Source: Streptomyces pinistramenti (GTDB taxonomy: Bacteria > Actinomycetota > Actinomycetes > Streptomycetales > Streptomycetaceae). Taken from it: DNA of 64,000 bases. Location: the NCBI RefSeq assembly GCF_020564935.1, contig NZ_JAJCXB010000023.1, positions 41,813 through 105,812 on the forward strand. The letters are read 5' to 3'. Position numbers and translations under genes: made by a program. This document shows, one piece after another, positions 41,757 to 49,609 of the stretch. Each line of letters starts with the position of its first letter. Within the stretch, counting starts at the first letter, position 1. The notes beneath the pieces are model-generated. The model was not told the origin of the DNA, did not search any database, and saw only the letters and a program-made list of their open reading frames with translations.

Positions 41757-42608
41757 ATGAGCGAACCGGTTCCCAAGTCCCAGATCATCCGCGAGATGTC
41801 CGCGGAATTCCTGGGCACCATGGTGCTCATTCTCTTCGGGTGCGGCGTGGTCGCCCAGGTGGTGGCCGGGGGCGCCCTCACCGATCCCAAGGGGGGCCTG
41901 GGAAATCACGACAGCATCGCCTGGGCCTGGGGGCTTGGCGTGACGCTCGGTGTCTACGTCGCGGCGCGGATCAGCGGCGCCCACCTCAATCCGGCCGTGA
42001 CGCTGGCGCTCGCGGTTTTCAGGGACTTCTCCTGGGCCAAGGTCGTGCCCTATGCCCTCGCTCAGACAACGGGCGCTTTCGTCGCCGCGCTCCTGGTGCG
42101 CTGGAATTACACCGAAGTGCTGGCCAAGGCGGATCCGGCGCATTCCCTCAAAACACAGTTCGTCTTCTCCACACTGCCGGGGAACGGCTCGACCACGGCG
42201 GGCATCCACGAATGGGGCGCATTCCGTGACCAAGTGATCGGGACTGCCCTGCTGTTGCTTCTCATCTTCGCGATCACGGATCTGCTGAACACACCACCCG
42301 GAGCCAACTTGGGAGCGTTGATCATCGGCCTTGTCGTGGTCGCGATCGGCATGGCATTCGGGGCCGACGCCGGTTACGCGATCAATCCGGCGCGCGACTT
42401 CGGGCCCCGGCTCGCCAGCTTCCTCACCGGCTATCGGGGTGCCTGGCGGGATCAATGGGGCAATTTCTATTTCTGGGTGCCCATCGTCGGACCGCTGGTC
42501 GGCGGCGTCCTCGGCGCCGGTCTCTACAAGTACCTCGTCGGCATCTTCCTGCCGACGGCCGAACCCGAACCGACCGGCCGCGTCCCGGCCCCCGAGGACA
42601 CCCGCTGA
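41757..42608 (+). CDS. MIP-family aquaglyceroporin (glycerol facilitator)
   Basis: 283 residues from ATG 41757 (GAGGAG 12 bases upstream); GTG 41577 and ATG 41687 are longer alternatives with non-conserved sequence. The two half-helix motifs are HLNPAVTLAL and AINPARDFGPRL; the Asp after the second NPAR marks a glycerol-conducting type. Six membrane segments are visible, and a Pro/Glu-rich tail follows residue 260. No glpK or glpD is adjacent, so it acts alone in glycerol or small-polyol uptake. Confidence 0.92.
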   Translation: MSEPVPKSQIIREMSAEFLGTMVLILFGCGVVAQVVAGGALTDPKGGLGNHDSIAWAWGLGVTLGVYVAARISGAHLNPAVTLALAVFRDFSWAKVVPYALAQTTGAFVAALLVRWNYTEVLAKADPAHSLKTQFVFSTLPGNGSTTAGIHEWGAFRDQVIGTALLLLLIFAITDLLNTPPGANLGALIIGLVVVAIGMAFGADAGYAINPARDFGPRLASFLTGYRGAWRDQWGNFYFWVPIVGPLVGGVLGAGLYKYLVGIFLPTAEPEPTGRVPAPEDTR

Positions 42609-42926
42609 GCCCCGCACGGATCGCCCACTCACGTACCGGCGCCGGGGAGCCACTTCCGGCCACGGAGGAATCCGAAGCGGTCGGCTGCACGAGGACCATG
42701 CAACTGATTCCGCGCGTACCTCGCATCTCCTAGGCGGAGAAGCACCTCAAGGCTGGCATCCGTCAACGGATTTCGTTGCCATCCGATCCTTACGAGACCT
42801 TGACGTACGTCCCCGGCAGGGGTTGTATTCGGTCACCGAAGCGACGCCCGCGATCCACCGGAAGGCCGTTTCGAGGCACTCTCCCCCAAAGATGCCCCTC
42901 CTGCCGCCAGCACTGATGGGACACGG
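42609..42926. other. Leader region of the APC permease gene
   Basis: 318 bases with no gene. A promoter-like pair TTGACG (42800-42805), 17 bases, TTGTAT (42823-42828) would start transcription about 90 bases before ATG 42927. Confidence 0.45.
42800..42828 (+). promoter_or_regulatory. Promoter of the APC permease gene
   Basis: TTGACG-N17-TTGTAT; the -35 box is close to consensus and the -10 box is weaker. Confidence 0.4.
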
Positions 42927-44360
42927 ATGACCCAGACGCCCACCACACCCGTTGCTTCCGCGCCGCCCGCGAGGGACACCCGCCGGGCGCCGGACGGGGA
43001 CGCACCCCAGCTCAACCGCTCCATCGGTGTGGTGGGCGGCACGCTCCTCACGCTGTCCTGCCTGACACCGGCGTCGTCGCTCTTCGTCATCGTGCCGGAT
43101 TCGTTCGCCACTCTGGGCACCGGGACCGCACTCACGATCGCCGTCGCGGCCCTGCTGTGCATAGGCGTCGCCTTCACTTACTCCGAGCTGGGCACGCTGG
43201 TTCCCAGCTCCGGTGGCGAGTACGCGATGGTCGGCACGCTGATGGGACGGCTCGCCGGTTGGCTGGTTTTCGTGCTGTCCCTGATCGTCGTCATGATCGT
43301 TCCGCCGATCATCGCCCTGGGCACCGCCGACTATCTGGCCCCGCTCATACATCTGGATCCGCAGCTCACCGCCGCCGCGGTCATGCTGCTCGCCACCGCC
43401 ATGGGCCTGCTCGACCTGCGCGCCAATGCCTGGATCACCGGCATCTTCCTGGTGCTGGAGGTCGTGGCCTGCGCGGTCGTCGCGTTCCTCGGCTTCGGCC
43501 ACGCCGCCCGGCCCGCTTCGGTGCTGATCCGTCCCGTGATCGACGCGGGGCACGGACACAGCACCGCGATCACCGCGGGTCTGATCGTCACGGGCTTGGC
43601 CACCGCGCTCTTCATCCTCCAGGGCTTCTCCACCGCCGTGTACCTCGCCGAGGAGATGGACAATCCGCGCCGCAACGTCTCCCGCACCGTGCTGTGGACC
43701 CTCGGCATCGGCGTGGTCATCGTCCTGGTCCCGGTGGTCGCGATCACGCTGGGCGCGCCGGACCTGGCGGCGCTGGGCGCCGGTGACGTCGCCGGCATGG
43801 TGGCGGGCTGGAGCAACTCGGGTGTCGGCACGTTCGTCAGCCTCTGTATCGCCCTGGCCATCATCAACGCCGCGATCGTGATGGTGATCCAGAACTCCCG
43901 GGTGGTCTTCTCGTCGGCCCGCGACGCGGCCTGGCCCGACCGGGTCAACCGCGTGTTCTCGCACGTCGGCAGGCGCTTCGGATCGCCGTGGGCGGCGACC
44001 TTGGGAGTGGGCATCCCGGGGGCGGCGCTGTGCTTCGTCAATCTCGACACCCTGAGCGAGGTCACGGGGGTGGCGGTCGCGGCGATGTACGTCTTCGTCG
44101 CGCTGGGCGCCCTGGTCTCCCGCCGCGGGGTGCACAAACACCGGATGGCCTGGCGTATGCCGCTGTGGCCGGCGATCCCGGTGGCCCTCGTCGTGGTGCT
44201 CGTGTGGGTGCTGTGTCAGCAGAGCACCAAGAGCCTGGTCATCACCGGCGTCATCGTCGCCGCGGCCGCCCTGTACTGGGCGGGTTATCTCCGCCCGCGG
44301 CGGGCGACGCACTGGGTGATCTCGGTGCCCGAGGACGAGCGGGCCCCGGCGGCCGGGTAG
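42927..44360 (+). CDS. APC-superfamily amino-acid/polyamine permease
   Basis: 477 residues with twelve membrane segments. Features: GTLLTLSCLTPASSLFVIVPDSF in the first segment, TYSELGTLVPSSGGEYAMVGTLMGRLAGWLVF in the second and third, FILQGFSTAVYLAEEMDNPRRNVSRTVLWT in the sixth and NSRVVFSSARDAAWPDRVNRVFSHV after the eighth. The E-x-PRRN loop and the pattern after it are typical of bacterial amino-acid permeases. The substrate is unknown. Confidence 0.9.
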   Translation: MTQTPTTPVASAPPARDTRRAPDGDAPQLNRSIGVVGGTLLTLSCLTPASSLFVIVPDSFATLGTGTALTIAVAALLCIGVAFTYSELGTLVPSSGGEYAMVGTLMGRLAGWLVFVLSLIVVMIVPPIIALGTADYLAPLIHLDPQLTAAAVMLLATAMGLLDLRANAWITGIFLVLEVVACAVVAFLGFGHAARPASVLIRPVIDAGHGHSTAITAGLIVTGLATALFILQGFSTAVYLAEEMDNPRRNVSRTVLWTLGIGVVIVLVPVVAITLGAPDLAALGAGDVAGMVAGWSNSGVGTFVSLCIALAIINAAIVMVIQNSRVVFSSARDAAWPDRVNRVFSHVGRRFGSPWAATLGVGIPGAALCFVNLDTLSEVTGVAVAAMYVFVALGALVSRRGVHKHRMAWRMPLWPAIPVALVVVLVWVLCQQSTKSLVITGVIVAAAALYWAGYLRPRRATHWVISVPEDERAPAAG

Positions 44361-44442
44361 CGAGCCGACCGGTACGCCACCGCCTGCCGCAAGGCCGCCC
44401 GCCCCCGCCAGGAGGCCGGCGGCCTGCCGCCTTGTGGCCCGG

Positions 44443-45252
44443 TCATTCCCGGCTCGGTGCCTCGGGCCCGGTGAAGTCCGGGCTGCTGAAGTCGGGGCTC
44501 GCGAAGTCGGGCGCGCTGTACCCGGGCCCGCCGCGCCGCCGCTGACGGCCGGCGCCCGCACGGCCCGCCGCCTCCGCGTCGTCCACTCCGGTCACCGGCA
44601 GCGCCCGCCCGGCGTTCGGTCCCGGACTCCCGGCCGGGAGTCCGGCGTCGAGCCGGCCGAGCAGGAACGGCAGCACGCCGCGTTCCAGCAGCGCGCCGTG
44701 CCACGCCTCGCGCGCCCGCACCAGTGCCGCGTGCGGGTCCTGATCCGCACCCCCGTCCGGCACCGCGCGGTTGCGCGCCGCCACGACCAGCATCCAGAAC
44801 AACCCGGCCAGCGTGGCGGCCGCGGCGATGCAGGCTGCCGTCAGACCGGCGAAGACCAGCTCGTCGGCGAGGCGGGACGGCATGCCGACGGCGCGCAGCC
44901 CGTAGCCGATGAGCAGGAAGATGGCGGCGGCGGTGGCCGCAAGTCCCGGCACCAGTACGCCCAGCGCGGGCAGCAGTCCGCCGGTGGCCCGTGCCGTCCG
45001 GCCGGGCCGACGCGGCAGGGGGCCGGGCCGGGCGCCGGACGTACGGAGCCGGAGGTAGGTCCGGTACTCGGCGGCGGCCGCCGCGGCGATGGCGGCCTGC
45101 GATCCGAGTGCCTGGGCGCGCAACTGCCCGGCGTCGATGCCCTCGCCGGACCGGCGCAGCGCGTCCGTGATCTCCGGCGTCCGCAGGGCGCGGTCCAGCA
45201 GCTGCTCGAAGTCGGGTCCGTCCTCCGCTCGTAAGCGGACTGGCTCATACAC
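44443..45252 (-). CDS. Two-helix membrane protein next to terD, with PDF tail repeats
   Basis: 269 residues from GTG 45252, preceded by GGGGGAAAAC. Residues ~1-75 are helical and charged (DFEQLLDRALRTPEITDALRRSGEGID). Membrane segments are GLLPALGVLVPGLAATAAAIFLLIGYGLRAVG and LVFAGLTAACIAAAATLAGLFWMLVVAARN. A cytoplasmic helical part HAALVRAREAWHGALLERGVLPFLLG follows. The C-terminal tail carries four near-copies of S/A-PDF-A/S/T. The family is unknown; conserved placement 52 bases downstream of terD suggests a link to TerD stress proteins. Confidence 0.72.
   Translation of the reverse strand: MYEPVRLRAEDGPDFEQLLDRALRTPEITDALRRSGEGIDAGQLRAQALGSQAAIAAAAAAEYRTYLRLRTSGARPGPLPRRPGRTARATGGLLPALGVLVPGLAATAAAIFLLIGYGLRAVGMPSRLADELVFAGLTAACIAAAATLAGLFWMLVVAARNRAVPDGGADQDPHAALVRAREAWHGALLERGVLPFLLGRLDAGLPAGSPGPNAGRALPVTGVDDAEAAGRAGAGRQRRRGGPGYSAPDFASPDFSSPDFTGPEAPSRE
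44464..44520 (-). repeat. Short codon-level repeat encoding the SPDF tail
   Basis: The unit encoding SAPDF/ASPDF/SSPDF/TGPEA is repeated about four times in 57 bases (GAAGTC-GGG-type 15-base period) at the C-terminus of the membrane protein. Confidence 0.6.
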
Positions 45253-45304
45253 GTTTTCCCCCGGGTCAGGTGAAGAGGGGCGGGCGAGTGGGGCGGCGCC
45301 GGTG

Positions 45305-45892
45305 TCAGCCAATGCCGATCCCGTAGTCGGTGGCGATGCCGGCCAGACCGGACGCGTATCCCTGGCCGATGGCCCGGAACTTCCATTCGCCGCCGCGGCG
45401 GTAGAGAGCGCCGAAGACCATGGCGGTCTCGCCCGCGGCGTCGTAGGAGAGTTCGTAGCGGCACATCTCCCGGCTCGTGAGGTTGTCGACGACGCGGATG
45501 TAGGCGTCGTCGACCTGGCCGAAGTTCTGGCCGCGTGCTTCGGCGTCGTGGAGGGAGACGGTGAAGACGACCTGCTCGACCTCGGCGCCCGGTGCGTCCA
45601 GCCGGTCGAGGTCGACGAGGAGCTGTTCGTCGTCGCCTTCGCCGTCGCCGGTGGTGTTGTCGCCGGTGTGGCGGACCGCGCCGTCGGGGCTGGCGAGGTT
45701 GTTGTAGAAGATGAAGTGCCGGTCGGACAGGGCCTTTTGGCCGGCGCCGCAGATTATTGCCGAGGCGTCCAGGTCGACATCCTGGTCCCCGACGGGCCGG
45801 GCGTCCCAGCCGAGGCCGACCGTGACATCCGCGAGCGGGGTGCCGTCCTGGTTGAGGACGACGTTCTGGCCCTTGGTGAGGCTGACGCCCAT
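45305..45892 (-). CDS. terD: TerD-family stress protein
   Basis: 195 residues from ATG 45892 (AGAGGAG upstream), starting with the invariant GVSLTKGQNVVLNQ. Acidic Ca-binding loops are DARPVGDQDVDLDASAI and GDNTTGDGEGDDEQLLVDLDRL; the end AIGQGYASGLAGIATDYGI is standard. TerD proteins bind calcium and occur with tellurite-resistance and general-stress genes; in Streptomyces they affect differentiation. Only one ter gene is present here. Confidence 0.95.
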   Translation of the reverse strand: MGVSLTKGQNVVLNQDGTPLADVTVGLGWDARPVGDQDVDLDASAIICGAGQKALSDRHFIFYNNLASPDGAVRHTGDNTTGDGEGDDEQLLVDLDRLDAPGAEVEQVVFTVSLHDAEARGQNFGQVDDAYIRVVDNLTSREMCRYELSYDAAGETAMVFGALYRRGGEWKFRAIGQGYASGLAGIATDYGIGIG

Positions 45893-45989
45893 GGTGCTGC
45901 TTCTCCTCTTGCCTGCGATGGGTGACCGGACGGCAAGCCCTCCGGCGTCGTACGGAACCGTCAAGGTGCCCTCCATGATGGTTCCCTGC

Positions 45990-45997
45990 TTGCGCAA
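45990..45997. promoter_or_regulatory. TTGCGCAA element upstream of terD
   Basis: An 8-bp palindrome in the AT-rich terD upstream region (45985-46020), about 100 bases before its ATG. The same octamer lies at 46532-46539 between tatA and the LCP gene. Confidence 0.4.
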
Positions 45998-46077
45998 TAT
46001 CTAAAGTATTACCCATAGGTGGAAGCAGGTCGGCGCCCGGCAAGGACCAGCCGCATCAGGCCATCTCTGACGCAACG

Positions 46078-46461
46078 TCAGGAAGCGTGCCCCCCGGGGC
46101 GGTTCACAGGTTCCGGATGTTCGGGGCGTTCCGGATTTTCCGGTGCCGGGTATCCGGCGCCCCCGCGCGTCGCACCGGAACCGAACGCCCCCGGGCCGGC
46201 CGTTCCCCCGGAGTGCCCCGTGGCCGGGCCGCCCGGCATGGCGTGGATCGTGTGCGGCTCCGGGCGCGCCGGCTCGCCGGACTCGTACGTGGCGGCCGGT
46301 TCCGCGCCGTCGTTCTTCATGGCCTTGGTCTCGCTCTTGAGGATCCGCAGCGACTTGCCCAGGGCGCGTGCGGTGTCCGGGAGCTTCTTCGAACCGAAGA
46401 GCAGGATCACCACAAGCGCCACGATCAGCAGGTGCCAGGGCTCAAGTCCGTTGCGCAGCAT
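46078..46461 (-). CDS. tatA: Sec-independent translocase TatA
   Basis: 127 residues from ATG 46461. The N-terminal membrane anchor LEPWHLLIVALVVILLFGSKKLPDTARALGKSLRILKSE is a full TatA signature (F-G-x-K-K-L-P-D hinge, amphipathic helix). The C-terminal ~75 residues are Pro/Gly-rich and disordered. TatA oligomers form the passage for folded Tat substrates such as the RR-signal protein at 40.4 kb. tatB and tatC are not adjacent; Streptomyces usually carry tatA-tatC elsewhere, so this may be a second copy. Confidence 0.93.
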   Translation of the reverse strand: MLRNGLEPWHLLIVALVVILLFGSKKLPDTARALGKSLRILKSETKAMKNDGAEPAATYESGEPARPEPHTIHAMPGGPATGHSGGTAGPGAFGSGATRGGAGYPAPENPERPEHPEPVNRPGGHAS

Positions 46462-46531
46462 CGTGTGCCCGCCTCTCAGATTGTCGTGCGCCGGTGTCCT
46501 GCAGGACCCGGCCCGGATTTCACTTGCTACA

Positions 46532-46539
46532 TTGCGCAA
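46532..46539. promoter_or_regulatory. TTGCGCAA element in the tatA/LCP divergent promoter
   Basis: Same octamer as upstream of terD, here within an AT-rich block (TTGCTACATTGCGCAACTG then TATAAC at 46543-46548) between divergent genes. TATAAC may be the -10 box of the LCP gene. Confidence 0.4.
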
Positions 46540-46607
46540 CTGTATAACCAAGGCGGTGCCAACCGCCTTCCCCTGCAAGAAAACACCGCACGGATAAGGG
46601 TGCACAC

Positions 46608-48122
46608 GTGACAGGCAGCCATACGGCACGAGTAGGACGCCGCAGCGGTGACGGGCCTGCCCGAGGGCGACGGCGCAAGCGCAGCAAGGTCCGGATAGCC
46701 GCGATCACCGTGGCCTCGTTCCTCGTACTGCTCACCGCCGGTGCCGGGTGGTTCTACGTCCACATCAACGGCAAGATCACCACGTTCGGCGCCGACGGGG
46801 TGAGCCGGGACCGGCCCGCCGCCGGAACCGGCGGCAGCAACGTGCTGGTCATCGGCTCGGACTCGCGCTCGGGCGGGAACAGCAAACTGGGCGGCGGGGA
46901 GGGCGCGGTGGGGCGCTCGGACACCGCGTTCCTGCTGCACATCTACGGCGACCGCCGGCACGCCGTCGCGGTGTCCATACCGCGCGACACGCTGGTGACC
47001 ATACCGGCGTGCAGACTTCCCGACGGGCAGTGGAGCGGCCCGAAGGACAACACCATGTTCAACGTCGCGTTCACCATCGGGGAGACACCTCAAGGCAATC
47101 CCGCCTGCGCCCAGAACACGGTCGAGAACCTGACCGGACTGCGGGTGGACCACACCGTGGTGGTCGACTTCGAGGGGTTCTCGAAGATGACGTCGGCCGT
47201 CGGCGGCGTCCAGGTGTGCCTGCCCAACGAGGTCCGCCAGGGCAACCTGAACCCCAACCGCGGTTCGCTCGGCAAGATCATCCTCCCCAAGGGACCGCAG
47301 ACCGTCTCCGGCCAGAAGGCCCTGGACTACGTGCGCCTGCGGCACGGCATCGGTGACGGCTCCGACATCGGCCGCATCAAGCGCCAGCAGGCGTTCGTCT
47401 CCAGCCTGATCAAGAAGGTCAAGTCGCAGGGGATGAACCCGGCGGCGCTGCTGCCGCTGGCCAACGCCGCCACCGAGTCGCTGACCGTCGACCCCGGACT
47501 GGGCTCGGCGGACAAGCTGATCTCCTTCGTGATGGAACTGAAGGACATCGACCTGCACAACACCAAGTTCGTGACCCTGCCCTGGCGTTACCAGGGCGCG
47601 CGGGTCGCGATCGTGCACCCGGAGGCCGACGCGCTGTGGGCGGCGCTGAAGGCGGACCGCACCATCGACGGCGAGGACGCCCGGGGGGACAAGAGCGGGG
47701 CGAAGGACGAGGACGGCAAGGAGAGCCCGGCCCCCAGCGCCTCCGTGTCCGGCGCGGGCATCGACGTCAGCGTCTACAACGGCACCCTCGTCACGGGGCT
47801 CGCGGGCCGTGCGGCCGACGATCTGAAGCACGCGGGCTTCACCGTCAACCGCACCACCACCGCCTCGTCCCAGCACCTCGCCACCACGGTCATCGCCTAC
47901 GGCCCGGGGCAGGAGGACCAGGCCCACACCGTCGCGCGCCTCTTCCCCGGTGCGACGACCCGGCAGGCCACCACCCCCGGCATCGACGTCACCGTCGGCG
48001 CCTCCTACGCGCAGACTCCGGCACCCGGCGCGTCGCCGTCCGCCACCGAAGTGCCGCCCGACCTGGCCAAGAAGGCCCGTTCCGCCGATGACAACCCGTG
48101 CTCGGACCTGTCGTACGGCTAG
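46608..48122 (+). CDS. LytR-CpsA-Psr (LCP) family protein with LytR_C domain
   Basis: 504 residues from GTG 46608. A basic cytoplasmic start and one membrane helix (IAAITVASFLVLLTAGAGWFYV) are followed by the LCP domain: NVLVIGSDSRSG, GRSDTAFLLHIYGDRRHAVAVSIPRDTLV, DFEGFSKMTSAVGGVQVCLPNEV, and the Arg triad region LDYVRLRHGIGDGSDIGRIKRQQAF. After a disordered linker (~residues 350-385), a LytR_C domain (IDVSVYNGTLVTGLAGRAADDLKHAGF) closes the protein. LCP enzymes attach teichoic acids or other glycopolymers to peptidoglycan. A second LCP gene is at 62.1 kb. Confidence 0.93.
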   Translation: MTGSHTARVGRRSGDGPARGRRRKRSKVRIAAITVASFLVLLTAGAGWFYVHINGKITTFGADGVSRDRPAAGTGGSNVLVIGSDSRSGGNSKLGGGEGAVGRSDTAFLLHIYGDRRHAVAVSIPRDTLVTIPACRLPDGQWSGPKDNTMFNVAFTIGETPQGNPACAQNTVENLTGLRVDHTVVVDFEGFSKMTSAVGGVQVCLPNEVRQGNLNPNRGSLGKIILPKGPQTVSGQKALDYVRLRHGIGDGSDIGRIKRQQAFVSSLIKKVKSQGMNPAALLPLANAATESLTVDPGLGSADKLISFVMELKDIDLHNTKFVTLPWRYQGARVAIVHPEADALWAALKADRTIDGEDARGDKSGAKDEDGKESPAPSASVSGAGIDVSVYNGTLVTGLAGRAADDLKHAGFTVNRTTTASSQHLATTVIAYGPGQEDQAHTVARLFPGATTRQATTPGIDVTVGASYAQTPAPGASPSATEVPPDLAKKARSADDNPCSDLSYG

Positions 48123-48189
48123 GGCGCGTCGTCGGATCCCGCCGCGCCTCCCCGTTCACCACTCCGCACCTCCTGAAGGAGATCCGTCC

Positions 48190-49545
48190 ATGTCTGCCCT
48201 CAGCCGGGCCCTGCTGCCCAGGCTCCTGACGGCCGTTTTCCTGGCCGTCCTCACGCTGGTGGCCGCGGCCGCCGTGGTGCCGCGGCCCGCCCATGCCGCG
48301 GGCGGTCTCGACGCGGTGGCCGCCGCCCTCGCTAAGCGCCCGGTGTATGTCGACCCCCGGGTCGCCGGCCAGTTCCCCGAGGCCGCCGCCGACGCCCTGG
48401 CGAAGAAGATCAGGGAGGCGGACCGGCCGGTGTTCGTCGCGGTGCTGCCCGACGCACCCGAGTTCCCCCGCCGCACCCTGCTCCAGGACCTGCGCACCAA
48501 GGTCGGCATCGCCGGTGTGTACGCCGTGCACCTCGGCGACGACGGCTTCAACGCCGGGGCCGACCCGCAGGTGATGCCCCGCAACTCGGTCAGCAACCTC
48601 AAGGGCGCGGCGCGGCGGTCCCACCCCGGCGACACCCGGGCCACGGTCGACGAATTCGCCGGGCAGGCCGCCGCCCAGGCCCACGGCCATGCGCCCGCCT
48701 CATGGAGCAAGGACGGCGCGGACGACGATGACGGTGGCGGCAGCGCGGGCGGGCTGCTCATCGGCGGCGGCGTCATCGTGGCCGCAGGCGCGGGCAGTTA
48801 CGCGCTGTACCGGCGGACCAGGAAGAAGCGCGAGGAGCGCGAGCAGGCCGAACTCGCGGCCCTGCGGCTGGTGGTGGACGAGGACATCACCGCCTTCGGC
48901 GAGGCGCTCGAACGGCTCGACTTCCGCCCCTCCGAGCCCGGCGCCGACGACGCCATGCGGCAGGACTACACCCGCGCGCTGGACGCGTACGACACCGCCA
49001 AGGCCGCGATGGACGCCGCGCGCCGCCCCGAGGACGTGCGGGCGGTGACCGAGTCGCTGGACGAGGGGCGGTTCGCGCTGGCGACCCTCGCCTCGCGCCG
49101 CATCGGCGAACCGCTGCCCGTCCGCCGCTCCCCCTGCTTCTTCGACCCGCGGCACGGCCCCTCCACCGTCGACGTGCAGTGGGCGCCCGCGGGCGGCGCG
49201 CAGCGCACCGTCCCGGCCTGCACCGCGGACGCCACCCGGCTGTCCGCGGGCGAGGAGCCGATGGCCCGCACGGTGCAGACGCCGGACGGACCGCAGCCCT
49301 ACTGGAACGCCGGGCCCGCCTATACGCCGTGGGCCGGCGGGTACTTCGGCGGCGGCATGCTGACCGGGCTGGTCGCCGGCACCGTGCTCGGCTCGTTCCT
49401 CAGTGCCCCGTCCGCCTTCGCCGGCTCACCGGCGGGCGAAGGCGGCGCCGAGGGCGGGGACTTCACCGGGTCCGGCTTCGATGCGGCCGACTTCGGAGGC
49501 GGCTTCGGTGACAGCGGCGGCGGCTTCGGCGGCGACGACTGGTGA
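48190..49545 (+). CDS. Secreted/membrane-anchored TPM-like protein
   Basis: 451 residues; AAGGAG lies before ATG 48190. Signal peptide ~1-36 ends at PAHA-AGG. The extracellular part (residues ~38-170) resembles TPM/DUF477-like domains (ALAKRPVYVDPRV, ADALAKKIREADRPVFVAVLP). One membrane helix SAGGLLIGGGVIVAAGAGSYALY (~185-205) precedes a charged coiled-coil-like cytoplasmic part and a Gly/Phe/Asp-rich tail (ADFGGGFGDSGGGFGGDDW). Function is unknown. Co-orientation with the LCP gene, 67 bases away, suggests an envelope role. Confidence 0.75.
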   Translation: MSALSRALLPRLLTAVFLAVLTLVAAAAVVPRPAHAAGGLDAVAAALAKRPVYVDPRVAGQFPEAAADALAKKIREADRPVFVAVLPDAPEFPRRTLLQDLRTKVGIAGVYAVHLGDDGFNAGADPQVMPRNSVSNLKGAARRSHPGDTRATVDEFAGQAAAQAHGHAPASWSKDGADDDDGGGSAGGLLIGGGVIVAAGAGSYALYRRTRKKREEREQAELAALRLVVDEDITAFGEALERLDFRPSEPGADDAMRQDYTRALDAYDTAKAAMDAARRPEDVRAVTESLDEGRFALATLASRRIGEPLPVRRSPCFFDPRHGPSTVDVQWAPAGGAQRTVPACTADATRLSAGEEPMARTVQTPDGPQPYWNAGPAYTPWAGGYFGGGMLTGLVAGTVLGSFLSAPSAFAGSPAGEGGAEGGDFTGSGFDAADFGGGFGDSGGGFGGDDW

Positions 49546-49609
49546 GGGCCGGAGCCGGCGAATGAACCCGGGTCGCCCGGCCACGGTTCGGACACCGGCT
49601 CTCAGCCCT
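49544..49609. terminator. Bidirectional terminator between TPM-like and P-ATPase genes
   Basis: Outer pairs GAGGG/CCCTC and GAGCCGG (49552-49558) / CCGGCTC (49595-49601) enclose a CCGGG/CCCGG hairpin. Confidence 0.5.

Noticed and set aside
42747..44561. 604-codon frame antisense to the APC permease
   Set aside because: The permease on the plus strand has clear transport motifs; this translation is His/Arg/Gly-rich noise.
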